Assembly: GCA_017552615.1 (NCBI GenBank)
Contig: JAFZPI010000022.1
Location: 1 to 64,000, forward strand
Direction: 5' to 3'
Length of the DNA: 64,000 nucleotides
From: Clostridia bacterium
GTDB taxonomy: Bacteria > Bacillota > Clostridia > Christensenellales > Aristaeellaceae
Both the position numbers and the translations under genes were made by a program. This document shows positions 48,945 to 57,798 of the stretch, piece by piece. The first letter of the stretch is position 1, and the number at the start of each line of letters is the position of its first letter. Under the pieces are notes generated by a model. The model ran no database searches. It saw only the letters and a list, made by a program, of their open reading frames with translations, and was not told where the DNA came from.

Positions 48945-49706
48945 ATGAGCCGCAACGAGCGTTTTGATCCGGGTGCGGTCGCCCGCATCACCATCGGGTT
49001 GGCCTGGGCGACCCTGGAACTGACATCGGACAGCGTGGAGCGCATGCAGCTGCTGGTCGCGGGGACCCCGGAGGATGTGGACGACCTGAAAATCCGGCTG
49101 GAAGCCGGCACGCTCTCGGTCGAACAGCCGGCTTACGGGCTCTCGACCCGCATCAACACGGAGCGCTGGCTCCAGGTGACGCTTCGCATTCCCTCGGACT
49201 GGAAGGGCGAGATCACAGCGAGCACGATGTCCGGGCCGTTGCGGGCGACGGGGCTCTCGGGCAGCGATTTCAGCGTGAGCACGATCTCCGGCGGACTGCG
49301 GGCCAGCGGACTGCAGGCGATGACCCTGTCGCTGCGGACGGTTTCCGGGCCGCTGAATGCCGCAGACCTGGAGGCGGACAGCCTATCCCTGCGCACGGTT
49401 TCCGGGAGCCTCTCCGTGGAGCGCGCGGCGGCGCAGAAGGTGAAGGTCACCAGCGTCAGCGCGGACATCGGCCTCAGCCTCATCGAGTGCCCCGAACGCG
49501 TGGACATTAACAGCGTCAGCGGCGACACGGCGCTCGAGCTCCCCGCGGACGGCGCGAAGATCACCCTGCACTCCGTCTCCGGCAAGCTCCGCACTGCCGG
49601 CGTTTCCCTCACAGACGGGGATCCGGTGATCAACGCGACCACAGTGGCGGGCAACCTCACGGTGGCCTGCAGGCGACTGCGTGAAAACAGCGATTCCAAC
49701 GACTGA
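48945..49706 (+). CDS. DUF4097 beta-helix protein
   Basis: A 253-residue protein made of repeated short turns: STMSGPLRATGL, STISGGLRASGL, RTVSGPLNAADL, RTVSGSLSVERA, TSVSADIGLSL, NSVSGDTALEL, HSVSGKLRTAG, all of the form (T/S)VSGxL, typical of the DUF4097 parallel beta-helix. No signal peptide or membrane anchor. DUF4097 proteins are often linked with envelope stress genes, but the present function is unknown. GGGAGG upstream. Confidence 0.85.
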   Translation: MSRNERFDPGAVARITIGLAWATLELTSDSVERMQLLVAGTPEDVDDLKIRLEAGTLSVEQPAYGLSTRINTERWLQVTLRIPSDWKGEITASTMSGPLRATGLSGSDFSVSTISGGLRASGLQAMTLSLRTVSGPLNAADLEADSLSLRTVSGSLSVERAAAQKVKVTSVSADIGLSLIECPERVDINSVSGDTALELPADGAKITLHSVSGKLRTAGVSLTDGDPVINATTVAGNLTVACRRLRENSDSND

Positions 49707-49724
49707 TTTTAGGAGGATACGATC

Positions 49725-50063
49725 ATGGCAAGACCCAATTTCGGCGGTTTCGGCGGCGGCGCGAACATGCAGCAGATCATGCGCCAGGCCCAAAAGATGC
49801 AGCAGCAGATGACCGAGATGCAGGAGAAGCTCGACGCGGAGGAGTACGAAGCGGCGGCCGGCGGCGGCATGGTGCAGGTGAAGGTTTCCGGCAAGCGGGA
49901 GCTGACTTCCATCACCATCGATCCCCAGGTCATCGACCCGGACGACGCCGAGATGCTTGAGGATCTGGTCAAGGCCGCGGTGAACGAGGCGCTCCGCAAG
50001 GGCGAAGAGGCCCGCGAGGCCGCCATGGGCAAGATGGCCCCCGGCATGGGAGGCTTGTTCTGA
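49725..50063 (+). CDS. YbaB/EbfC nucleoid-associated protein
   Basis: A 112-residue protein: Gly-rich N-terminus, helix NMQQIMRQAQKMQQQMTEMQEKLDAE and strands GGGMVQVKVSGKRELTSITIDPQVID, as in the YbaB family of dimeric DNA-binding proteins. It immediately precedes recR (3-base gap), the arrangement conserved in many bacteria. Confidence 0.95.
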   Translation: MARPNFGGFGGGANMQQIMRQAQKMQQQMTEMQEKLDAEEYEAAAGGGMVQVKVSGKRELTSITIDPQVIDPDDAEMLEDLVKAAVNEALRKGEEAREAAMGKMAPGMGGLF

Positions 50064-50066
50064 GCC

Positions 50067-50666
50067 ATGGCCGGAACCCTTGAACCGATCCAGAAGATGG
50101 TCAATGAGCTGAGCCACCTACCCGGCATCGGGCAGAAGAGCGCCCAGCGGCTGGCGTATCACATTGTCAGCATGCCCCTGGAGGACGTGCGGAACCTGGC
50201 CACGGCCCTGTGGCAGGGCCGCAAGGCGATCCGGTATTGTTCCGTCTGCGGCAACTACACCGACGGCGAGCGCTGCGCGATCTGCGAGGACGAGAACCGC
50301 CACAACGGGCAGATCTGCGTAGTACGCGATCCCCGGGACGTGGCCGCTCTCGAGCGGATGCACGAGTACCGGGGCCTGTACCATGTCCTGCACGGCACCC
50401 TGTCCCCGATGGACGGCGTGGGCCCGGACGACATCCGCATCAAGGAGCTCCTGACCCGCCTCCAGGACAGCGCTGTGGACGAGGTCATCCTGGCCACGAA
50501 CCCCGACATCGAGGGTGAGGCCACCGCGACCTACATCGCCCGCCTGATCAAGCCCCTCGGCGTCAAAGTTACCCGCATTGCCCACGGCGTGCCCGTAGGC
50601 GCGGACTTGGAGTACGCCGACGAGGTCACATTGTCAAGGGCGATGGAGGGCAGGAGAGAACTGTGA
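50067..50666 (+). CDS. recR: recombination mediator RecR
   Basis: A 199-residue protein of RecFOR recombinational repair. N-terminal helix-hairpin-helix ([16 protein letters not shown]), zinc finger [16 protein letters not shown] near 58-73, TOPRIM domain [28 protein letters not shown], Walker-B-like [18 protein letters not shown], and [22 protein letters not shown]. Complete length. Confidence 0.97.
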   Translation: MAGTLEPIQKMVNELSHLPGIGQKSAQRLAYHIVSMPLEDVRNLATALWQGRKAIRYCSVCGNYTDGERCAICEDENRHNGQICVVRDPRDVAALERMHEYRGLYHVLHGTLSPMDGVGPDDIRIKELLTRLQDSAVDEVILATNPDIEGEATATYIARLIKPLGVKVTRIAHGVPVGADLEYADEVTLSRAMEGRREL

Positions 50667-50685
50667 AACCGGAGGATCAAACACC

Positions 50686-50931
50686 ATGTTCAAATCGATC
50701 GCATCCCTCTTCGGCAGCCTGGGCTGGATGGTATTGCGCGTGATGCTGACCATTGCTTCGCTGGTGGGTGCGGCTTATTTCACAATCAGCGCCTTTCAGC
50801 AGGATACGACCCTGAGCCGCGTCCTGCACCTGCTCGGCGCACTGGCCTGTGTGGCCGTGTTCATATTCATCGTGCGGCCGCGGGAGAAAGAGGACGAGAA
50901 GCCGGTCGAGGATGAGCCCGAGCGGTTCTGA
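50686..50931 (+). CDS. small two-helix membrane protein
   Basis: An 81-residue protein with two hydrophobic segments (residues 13-35 and 48-65) and a charged tail RPREKEDEKPVEDEPERF. Starts 20 bases after recR with GGAGG upstream. No known family. Cotranscribed with recR up to the terminator at 50970-50993. Confidence 0.7.
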   Translation: MFKSIASLFGSLGWMVLRVMLTIASLVGAAYFTISAFQQDTTLSRVLHLLGALACVAVFIFIVRPREKEDEKPVEDEPERF

Positions 50932-50969
50932 TGATCAAGTGAGCGGATGGATATGTACATTTATTGAAG

Positions 50970-50993
50970 CCTTGCCTGACCGGCAGGGTTTTT
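50970..50993 (+). terminator. terminator of the recR transcript
   Basis: CCTTGCC/GGCAGGG with a 5-base loop, then TTTTT, between the small membrane protein and the convergent portal gene. Confidence 0.75.
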
Positions 50994-51008
50994 CGTATCC
51001 TTCTGTTC

Positions 51009-52346
51009 TCACGCCCCTGCCAGCAACGCGTCAACTTCTTCCGGCTGGAGATAAGGGTTGAGCCGCAGCGCCGTCGCGCGGTCGATATCGGAGCGCATGG
51101 CGGCGATGTCCGCGACGGTCTCACTCTCGTTGGCGATACACTGGCGACGGAAGCGGATCGCGTCCGTGTCCGTGCCCAGCAGCCGCAGCAGGGCGCGCAC
51201 AAAGGCGAACGCCTCCCACTCGAAGCGGTCCGCCTTCTGGTTCAGGGCGGAAGTCGCCGCGCGGATCGCGACGTTCGTCAGGCTCCCGCCTGTGAGCTCC
51301 TCCATGTTGAGGGCCATCCAGTCGCGGTAGAGGGCTTTCTCCAGCAGGGTCAGGGCGGCTTGGCGCGCCTGGTGCGGCACGTCGATCGTGCGGGGTTCGG
51401 CGGTGGCGGTCGCGCCGGTGCCGTCGGTGTAAGCGGCCACGGCCTTCAGCCGGTGGATGGTCTCGAGCGTCTCCGCGATGTCCTCCGCCGTCCCGCCGAA
51501 GTTGTTCAGCACCCAGTAGACGTCGTTCGCCCGGTCAAGGTTGTCCGCGAAGTCGGAGAGGATCCGGTCGTAGGCGTCGATCTTCGAGCGGATGGCCGGG
51601 GTGAGCTCGCTGCGGTGCTCGGGGTTCGCCCAGAAGGGAATGAGCGGCAGCACACCCCAGTTCTCGTGCCGCTCATAGCGCCCGCCGGCCAGCCGGGTGA
51701 TTTTGTAGGCGCGCTTGGGCATCACGGTGGTGATCTCTTTCCCGTCGCGCCGCAGGACCGACACGCCGTCGGTTTCGAAAACGCGCAGGAAGAGCGCCCG
51801 GTCTGCCGCGATCTGCCAGAACTGCACGCCGAGCATCGGCTCGCCCGTCATCTCGTCCGGCAGGGCGAAGAAGCCGGACAGCGCGTCCCGGCAGGCCTCG
51901 ATGATCTCGAGGTGGTCCATGTTCCAGTAACCCCAGCACACGCCGTGGAGCAGGGCTTTCTCGCCCATGCGGGCCAGCAGCCGGTCGAAGTCTTTTCCCA
52001 GCCGCGCCTTGAGCGCCGCGTCCTCCAGCGTGCAGCCGTTGCCGAGGAGGAAGGCGTTCTGCTGGGTGACAAAGCGGTGCAGGAAGCGGTTGGAGATTCG
52101 GTTCCCGACGACGTCTTTCAGCTGCGTTCGCACGCGCCGCCGTCCCTCGGCGTCGCGGGTTTCGAGCTTCCCGGCCCGGAGGATGGTCTTCCCGGCCACG
52201 GTCGGGTTCTCCCCGCGGAAGTAGGCCTCGGCGTCCAATGCCAGCCGGAAGGCCTCGGAATGCCGCACCCGCTCGGCCTGGGCGAAGAGGGCGGCGGGTT
52301 TGTCGGGGGCGGCAAGGTAATCCTGGTAGGTGATGAGATTTTGCAT
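51009..52346 (-). CDS. phage portal protein (SPP1 gp6-like), prophage remnant
   Basis: A 445-residue portal protein of the SPP1-type family: EKALYRDWMALNMEELTGGSLTNVAIRAATSALNQKADRFE, and a central FWANPEHRSELTPAIRSKIDAYDRILSDFADNLD. In an intact phage it forms the head vertex that takes the terminase. Full length for the family and in frame. No other head, tail or lysis genes follow; the next gene is the recR region, so the phage is truncated here. AAGGA precedes the ATG. Confidence 0.85.
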   Translation of the reverse strand: MQNLITYQDYLAAPDKPAALFAQAERVRHSEAFRLALDAEAYFRGENPTVAGKTILRAGKLETRDAEGRRRVRTQLKDVVGNRISNRFLHRFVTQQNAFLLGNGCTLEDAALKARLGKDFDRLLARMGEKALLHGVCWGYWNMDHLEIIEACRDALSGFFALPDEMTGEPMLGVQFWQIAADRALFLRVFETDGVSVLRRDGKEITTVMPKRAYKITRLAGGRYERHENWGVLPLIPFWANPEHRSELTPAIRSKIDAYDRILSDFADNLDRANDVYWVLNNFGGTAEDIAETLETIHRLKAVAAYTDGTGATATAEPRTIDVPHQARQAALTLLEKALYRDWMALNMEELTGGSLTNVAIRAATSALNQKADRFEWEAFAFVRALLRLLGTDTDAIRFRRQCIANESETVADIAAMRSDIDRATALRLNPYLQPEEVDALLAGA

Positions 52347-52462
52347 GGTGGTTTTCCTTCTTTCTTTTGAAATGCTGTTTGTAACGGTTCAGTCCTGCCG
52401 TGGAACTTCTACACTGCTGCGGTGTTGGATGAGGTTCACGGCGGACGAAGTTCCTGTTTTGA

Positions 52463-52491
52463 TTGACAGGGCATTGTTGATATGGTAGGAT
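52463..52491 (+). promoter_or_regulatory. promoter of the LRR gene pair
   Basis: TTGACA (52463-52468), 17-base spacer, TAGGAT (52486-52491), plus strand, opposite to the portal gene. Confidence 0.7.
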
Positions 52492-52523
52492 AAATCAAAT
52501 CAATCTTAACTCGAGGTGCGCTT

Positions 52524-54809
52524 ATGAAGAAGACACTGTTTATTGTATTGGTATTAGCTATTCTATTTTGTACACCTTTGGCACTGGCAGAAGAAACAGA
52601 AGATACGTACATCTGCGGAGGCTTTGAGTACGCCATACTGAAAAATGGAGATGCAGAACTACTTCATTATATCGGTAACGAAGGAATGGTAATAATACCG
52701 AAAACTTTAGATGGCCATCCGTTAACATCAGTAAGAGGTAACCCTTTTGCTCGTTTTGATTTGGATATTTTGGATAATGTCGCTCTTGATTGCACATTTG
52801 TTGTTGAGAATCAACATCCTTATCTAGAAGTCATTGACGGTGTCTTATTTGGTAAACAAGATCATTCTTTAATTGCATGTCCAAAGTCATTTAGTATAAA
52901 AGATTACTCAATTCCAGACGGTACTACAACAATTTCATATTGTGCCTTTCTTGATTGCAAAAACATAAACATCATCAGGATTCCTGATAGTGTTACTGTT
53001 ATAGGTTCCTTTGCTTTTTCAGGCTGCTCTGGTTTAGTTGCAATGAGTATTCCAAACAGCGTTACAAGTATTAATGACTTTGCTTTTAGTGGATGCATCA
53101 ATATGGAATCTGTTAGTTTATCGTCTTTCATTGATAGTATTCCTAATGGCCTGTTTTATGGTTGCAGTAATCTAATGGCTATTTGCATTCCTGAATCTGT
53201 GACAAGCATTGGCGATATTGCGTTTTCGGGTTGTAATAGTTTGAAGGCCATTAGGTTGCCTGATTCAATACAAACCATAGGGAGGGCGGCTTTCTATGAT
53301 TGTACTAGTTTGACCACGGTTGTTTTACCAGAGTATGGGGCAACAGTTTTTGATGAAAGTGTCTTTTCAGGTTGTACAAGCCTACTGTTTAGTTTTTTGC
53401 CTGAAGGTATTCAATCAATTAGTGATTGCATGTATTTTTCCTGTAGCTCTATGACAGATGTGTATATTCCAGATGGAGTTACAAGTATTGGCACGTGGGC
53501 TTTTGCTGGTTGTACCTGTCTTGATTCTGTTTTCATACCTTCTTCTGTATCCAATATTGCCAAAGATGCATTTGACTTTTGTTCTACAGATTTACTATTT
53601 TTGGTTTCAGATGGTTCATATGCTCAAGAGTTTTGCAAGAAGCACGGATACAAATATCTGGTTTCTAATGATTTGCGCAGAAGTGATGGATTTTTATACA
53701 CTCTGTTCTCTGATGGCAGTTGTCGTATAGAACGTTATGTAGGCCATGATGCTGTGGTGGTTATTCCCAATGTGATTGATGGTCATCCAGTGATGAGCAC
53801 ATCAGGAAATCCATTTCTTGCTGAGGACGATCAAGGATATATTGTAGGTCCAGTGAATTGTACCTATTTAGTTGACCAACGACATCCATATCTTGCCACC
53901 ATTGATGGTGTGCTGTTCGGAAAAACTGACCGTAGGCTTATTGCCTACCCACCATCTTTACCTGCAACGGAGTATTCTATCCCTCAAGGAATTGAGATTA
54001 TTGGAACTTGTGCATTTCAGGGCTGCGATAATTTGACCTCAATTATCATTCCGGATAGTGTCAAGTATATTGCAACTGGTGCATTTGCAAACTGCACTAA
54101 TCTGAAGTCTCTCTCATTACCACATGGGATTAATTGTATTGAGCCTCAGACTTTTTGGGGATGTCGTAGTTTGTCATCAGTAAAAATTCCAGATAGCGTT
54201 AGCTTCATTGGCTATGAGGCTTTTTGTAACTGTTCAAATCTTTCTTCTCTAACAATACCAGACAGTGTGACATTCATTGATTCATATGTGTTTTGGGGAT
54301 GCGAGAATCTATCTTCAATTAAACTACCAGCACATATTGTTTCCATTGAAGAAGGTTCGTTATATTGCTGTGAAAAATTAGAAGTAATCAGCATCCCAGA
54401 CAATGTAACACGAATCGGCAATGGAGCGTTTTGCTCATGTACTTCTCTACGATCATTATCAATGCCAAATACTATTACATATATTGGAGAATATGCATTT
54501 GCATGGTGTTTAAGACTGAACGATATCTCTTTGTCAAATCATCTATCATTAATTGGTCAATGTGCTTTTCTTGATTGTTTAAGTTTGAGAGAACTTCAAA
54601 TCTCAAATTCTGTTCAATCGATTGGAGATTTTGCATTCTACAAAACAAAGGGAAATGCTCCTGATTATGAATATGCACCATTGGATAATCTTATGATTCT
54701 GGTCAGTTCAGGTTCATATGCAGAGTCATATTGCACTTTAAACAAGCTGCAATGGTCAACACTTGAGCATAAATATGCGGATGCGCCAACTGATTGGCTG
54801 AACCCCTAA
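52524..54809 (+). CDS. secreted leucine-rich-repeat (BspA-type, LRR_5) protein, AT-rich
   Basis: A 761-residue exported protein (signal peptide residues 1-22). Two arrays of LRR_5 repeats (IPDSVTxIGxxAFxGCxxL pattern). Each array is preceded by a module with DGHP...GNPF, then HPYL..IDGVLFGK..R.LIAYP, repeated at residues 28-130 and 390-500. It should coat the cell or bind a partner. The gene is clearly AT-richer (TTT, ATT, TTA codons) than all neighbours, suggesting recent acquisition or divergence. Together with the next gene it separates the portal and terminase genes of the prophage. Confidence 0.9.
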   Translation: MKKTLFIVLVLAILFCTPLALAEETEDTYICGGFEYAILKNGDAELLHYIGNEGMVIIPKTLDGHPLTSVRGNPFARFDLDILDNVALDCTFVVENQHPYLEVIDGVLFGKQDHSLIACPKSFSIKDYSIPDGTTTISYCAFLDCKNINIIRIPDSVTVIGSFAFSGCSGLVAMSIPNSVTSINDFAFSGCINMESVSLSSFIDSIPNGLFYGCSNLMAICIPESVTSIGDIAFSGCNSLKAIRLPDSIQTIGRAAFYDCTSLTTVVLPEYGATVFDESVFSGCTSLLFSFLPEGIQSISDCMYFSCSSMTDVYIPDGVTSIGTWAFAGCTCLDSVFIPSSVSNIAKDAFDFCSTDLLFLVSDGSYAQEFCKKHGYKYLVSNDLRRSDGFLYTLFSDGSCRIERYVGHDAVVVIPNVIDGHPVMSTSGNPFLAEDDQGYIVGPVNCTYLVDQRHPYLATIDGVLFGKTDRRLIAYPPSLPATEYSIPQGIEIIGTCAFQGCDNLTSIIIPDSVKYIATGAFANCTNLKSLSLPHGINCIEPQTFWGCRSLSSVKIPDSVSFIGYEAFCNCSNLSSLTIPDSVTFIDSYVFWGCENLSSIKLPAHIVSIEEGSLYCCEKLEVISIPDNVTRIGNGAFCSCTSLRSLSMPNTITYIGEYAFAWCLRLNDISLSNHLSLIGQCAFLDCLSLRELQISNSVQSIGDFAFYKTKGNAPDYEYAPLDNLMILVSSGSYAESYCTLNKLQWSTLEHKYADAPTDWLNP

Positions 54810-54832
54810 TACATCCATCACAGGAGCCTCCC

Positions 54833-55579
54833 ATGAAAAAGTGCTTTCTGTTCCTCTTGCTCCTCACCTTCCTTCCCTTAACCTCCGCCCTCGCATCCGG
54901 CGAAACCTATACCTGCGGGGATTTTCGCTATACCCTTCTGGAGGACGGCAGCGCGTGCCTGATCGCCTATATCGGGGTCGAAACCGACGTTTTCATTCCC
55001 GCGGAACTGGACGGACACCCGATCACGGCCGTGCAGGGAAACCCCTTCTGCGCGATGTATGACTTCTCGTACCATCTGAAGGACTGCACCGTCGCGGTGG
55101 CGGAGGATCACCCGTACCTCGAAGTCGTGGACGGGGTGCTCTTCGGGCGGACGGACCACCGGCTGATCTGGTATCCCCGGGTGCTCGGCGGGGAAGCGTA
55201 TACCGTGCCGGAGGGGACCGAGATCATCGGGCGTCATGCCTTTTATGCCTGCAAGGAACTGACGGCAGTCGAACTGCCGGAGAGCGTGACGCGGATCGAG
55301 AATCATGCCTTCCGGGCTTGCGGGGCATTGGTCGAGATTGCCTTGCCGGAAGGGCTGACGGAAATCGGCGAGTGTGCCTTCATGGGCTGCCGCGTGCTGG
55401 AAACGCTGGCGCTGCCAAGCGGGCTTGAGAGTATTGGATGGAAAGCGTTTGATACTTGTCCGATGTTGACGTTGATGGTACATCCGGGTCTGTTTGCGGA
55501 AGCCTATTGTATCCAGAATGGATTGGAGTATATCTATACTGAAATACCCAATGGCGAAAATGAACAACTGCTGGAATGA
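54833..55579 (+). CDS. secreted LRR_5 protein, short
   Basis: A 248-residue exported protein (signal peptide MKKCFLFLLLLTFLPLTSALA). It has one copy of the module seen twice in the previous gene: YTCGDFRYTLLEDGSACLI, LDGHPITAVQGNPF, HPYLEVVDGVLFGR, then three LRR_5 repeats (YPRVLGGEAYTVPEGTEIIG..., ELPESVTRIENHAFRACGALVEI). GC-rich like the rest of the chromosome, unlike its AT-rich neighbour. GGAG supports ATG 54833. Confidence 0.85.
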   Translation: MKKCFLFLLLLTFLPLTSALASGETYTCGDFRYTLLEDGSACLIAYIGVETDVFIPAELDGHPITAVQGNPFCAMYDFSYHLKDCTVAVAEDHPYLEVVDGVLFGRTDHRLIWYPRVLGGEAYTVPEGTEIIGRHAFYACKELTAVELPESVTRIENHAFRACGALVEIALPEGLTEIGECAFMGCRVLETLALPSGLESIGWKAFDTCPMLTLMVHPGLFAEAYCIQNGLEYIYTEIPNGENEQLLE

Positions 55580-55580
55580 C

Positions 55581-55730
55581 CTCATCCACCACCGCCTTCG
55601 GCGGCGGTCCCCCTTCCCCTGAAGGGGAAGGCTTTTGGATACTTTACGACCCGTTTATGCCTTCCCCGGTGGGGATGTCGACGAAGGAGATCAGAGGAGA
55701 GGTCAGCCCGTTCACAGGCTGACGGATGAG
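55581..55730. repeat. 150-bp palindromic element overlapping the terminase 3' end
   Basis: CTCATCC at 55581-55587 and GGATGAG at 55724-55730. Left arm hairpin CCGCC/GGCGG and CTTCCCCT/AGGGGAAG as in the 24233 element. The right end lies inside the terminase gene, supplying its last six codons and stop. Confidence 0.8.
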
Positions 55731-56860
55731 GTTCCCTTGCTCCCGGCCCTGATCAGTGACGCCGCGCTGTCGGGGGCATCATCGTGCGCGGCGTTGGCCG
55801 CGTAACCCAGGATTTGCGCCAGCCATTCCGGGTCCGTCTGCCGGAGAAGCCTGATCTCCGGCCAGGCGGCGCGGAGGTAGCTGGCAATTTTGATGTGCTT
55901 GTTCATGCGCTCGGTGTAGGGGTGGACCGGCAGTCCGCGGCGGCGGATCTCCCGCGCGAGGTAGCCCTTGTCACCGTTGACCTCGAGGTACAGCGGCGCG
56001 CAGCGGAGGCGGCCGCACTCGGCGAGGATCTCGTCCAGCACGGTATCCACGTGCGCCTTCCAGAGCCTGCCGTACAGCACCCAGCCCTCCGGCGTTCTCC
56101 GGCCCAGCGTCAGCGCCGTGCCATCCCCGCCGCCGTAGGAGGCGTCGAGGTGGGCGATGCCGTCCCAAAGGAGGGTTTCGTCGTCGACAAAAGGCGGGGC
56201 CTTCGGGAAGAGCGTGCCGGTGGCGGGGATGTGGCGGAGCTCATAGTTTGCGGCGAAGAGGCTTGGCTCCATCTGCTGGCGCAGGCGGTCGAGGGCTTCG
56301 GAGCTCAGCAGGCCTGTGCGGTGGCAGTCCCACTTTTCGGGGGACGGCATCAGGCTGATCGCATCTTCCGGGTGCCAGGGCGTGCCGGTGGAGACGATGC
56401 GGCCGCCGGGATTGCGGATGTTCTGGAGTTCCTGCCAGACCTGCCTCGTGTGCAGGCGCTCGGCCTCGCTGAGCCGGTCCTCGAGGTTCACGATGTCGTC
56501 GGTGAAGATCAGGTCCGCGTGCTTTCCGGTCAGGCTCCCGCCGATGCCCTGGCCGCGCAGCTGGACGGTGCCCTTGGGCGTGAAGCGACAGTCACAGCAG
56601 AGCTCCGTGGACGTAGCCCGGGTGAGCCTGACCGGCGCGCCGCCGTAGAGCCTCGCGGTCAGGGCCTGCGTGGGCGGGGCGAGCAGGATCTGCCGAACCT
56701 GGCGCACGACCTCTTCCACGTCTTTGTCGGTCTTCCGCAGGAAGAGGATGCTCCGCCCGGGGCTCAGGCACATCAGCGCGGCCATGGCGAGGCTCAGGCA
56801 GGTGGTTTTGTAGCTGCCGCGGTGGGCGAGCAAGGTCCAGTCCTCTGTGCCGGTGATCAT
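55712..56860 (-). CDS. phage terminase large subunit, N-terminus frameshifted
   Basis: Encodes 382 residues from ATG 56860. ATPase: Walker A-type AHRGSYKTT near residue 13, Walker B ADLIFTDDIV near 117; nuclease: HLDASYGGGDGTALTLG and HDDAPDSAASL near the C-terminus. The conserved start (IVDRDAFAWLTQQPEAWGRL...) continues upstream in the same frame to about 56971 but has no ATG. An ATG at 56978 with AGGAGG just before lies one base out of frame; a C4 run at 56972-56975 read as C3 would restore it. The last codons come from the palindromic repeat. Packages DNA in the intact phage; here probably decaying. Confidence 0.85.
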   Translation of the reverse strand: MITGTEDWTLLAHRGSYKTTCLSLAMAALMCLSPGRSILFLRKTDKDVEEVVRQVRQILLAPPTQALTARLYGGAPVRLTRATSTELCCDCRFTPKGTVQLRGQGIGGSLTGKHADLIFTDDIVNLEDRLSEAERLHTRQVWQELQNIRNPGGRIVSTGTPWHPEDAISLMPSPEKWDCHRTGLLSSEALDRLRQQMEPSLFAANYELRHIPATGTLFPKAPPFVDDETLLWDGIAHLDASYGGGDGTALTLGRRTPEGWVLYGRLWKAHVDTVLDEILAECGRLRCAPLYLEVNGDKGYLAREIRRRGLPVHPYTERMNKHIKIASYLRAAWPEIRLLRQTDPEWLAQILGYAANAAHDDAPDSAASLIRAGSKGTSSVSL

Positions 56861-56940
56861 GCTGCGCAGCCACAGGCCGTGGGGTGTTTCCCGCAGGTCA
56901 GTGAAACCGCAGAGTCGTCCCCAGGCCTCGGGCTGCTGGG

Positions 56941-57222
56941 TCAGCCAGGCAAAGGCGTCCCGGTCGACGATGGGGCATCCGCCTCCTTTCTTTCGGCGGC
57001 GAAGGCCCGGAGCAGGGCCTCGATCTCCCGGGCGGCCTCTTCGCGGTCGCGGCTGTTGTCGGCGGCCTCCTCCAGCAGGCCGTAGCGCTTGGCCAGCAGT
57101 TCCGCCGCACGGAAGCGTTCCGCGATCTTCGGCCCCGCGCCGTTCTCATCGGTGCAGGTCCCGCGCATGATACCGGTGATCATTTGCAGGACTTCGTCCG
57201 CGCCGGCAACGGATTCGCTCAC
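56941..57222 (-). CDS. phage terminase small subunit-like protein
   Basis: A 93-residue protein starting with GTG 57222, AGGAGG 5 bases upstream: VAGADEVLQMITGIMRGTCTDENGAGPKIAERFRAAELLAKRYGLL, the helical DNA-binding region of terminase small subunits, followed by a helical tail. Its stop overlaps the probable original start of the large subunit; its start overlaps the previous stop (GTGA). The order small-large subunit is standard. Confidence 0.8.
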   Translation of the reverse strand: MSESVAGADEVLQMITGIMRGTCTDENGAGPKIAERFRAAELLAKRYGLLEEAADNSRDREEAAREIEALLRAFAAERKEADAPSSTGTPLPG

Positions 57223-57668
57223 GACGGCCTCCTTCCCGGCTGCGGGGATTCGAGGCAGCCGTGCTCGCGGAGCCAGCCATTGCGCACGTTCCATGCGGTC
57301 CGGGTGGAGAAGCTGTTCGCCTCCCCGATCTCCCGGTCGCTCATCCCGCTGCCGTAGTACTGGCGCAGGACCAGGCGCGTCCGGGGCGGTTTGACTTCCG
57401 CCAGCAGCTTTTCAAAAGCCTCCGCGTCCTGTGCACACCGGGCTTCCTGCCGCGCCAGCGCGGCCTCACAGGCTGCTTTGCGGCGCTCCCGTCCCTTGGT
57501 GAACTGGGCTTTGCCCCGGGGATCGGGCCGCCGGTACCACAGGCTGTCCAGGTCTTCCAGCTGCTGGCGGAGCGTCTCCCGTTCGCGCACGCTCCAGCGG
57601 TAGCGGAGGAGCAGGGCCAGGTCCTGCAGGGCCGGATTGCGGTACGCGCTTTCATTCGTCTCTGACAT
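57219..57668 (-). CDS. sigma-70 region 4-like phage HTH regulator
   Basis: A 149-residue protein: coiled-coil N-terminal half (RERETLRQQLEDLDSLWYRR) and C-terminal helix-turn-helix RLVLRQYYGSGMSDREIGEANSFSTRTAWNVRNGWL, as in phage late-transcription regulators next to terminase genes. AGGAGG 10 bases before ATG 57668. Under the LexA-box-containing promoter. Confidence 0.78.
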   Translation of the reverse strand: MSETNESAYRNPALQDLALLLRYRWSVRERETLRQQLEDLDSLWYRRPDPRGKAQFTKGRERRKAACEAALARQEARCAQDAEAFEKLLAEVKPPRTRLVLRQYYGSGMSDREIGEANSFSTRTAWNVRNGWLREHGCLESPQPGRRPS

Positions 57669-57698
57669 TCCGATAAAACCTCCTTTATGGATATGATA

Positions 57699-57712
57699 CG
57701 AACAAACGTTCG
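57699..57712. promoter_or_regulatory. LexA (SOS) box in the terminase-operon promoter
   Basis: CGAACAAACGTTCG matches the Gram-positive LexA consensus CGAAC-RNRY-GTTYG fully. It lies just downstream of the minus-strand -10 box (57724-57729), where binding would block transcription. Confidence 0.75.
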
Positions 57713-57723
57713 CGTTCAGCGAG

Positions 57724-57753
57724 ATCATATCATAACTTTTTGTTGTATGTCAA
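57724..57753 (-). promoter_or_regulatory. promoter of the prophage terminase operon
   Basis: Minus-strand TTGACA (57748-57753), 18-base spacer, TATGAT (57724-57729), divergent from the repressor promoter. Confidence 0.7.
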
Positions 57754-57764
57754 GATCAAAAACC

Positions 57765-57793
57765 TTGCTTTTTGGAATTTTATGTGTTATGAT
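57765..57793 (+). promoter_or_regulatory. promoter of the XRE repressor/ImmA genes
   Basis: TTGCTT (57765-57770), 17-base spacer, TATGAT (57788-57793). Confidence 0.65.
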
Positions 57794-57798
57794 AAAGG

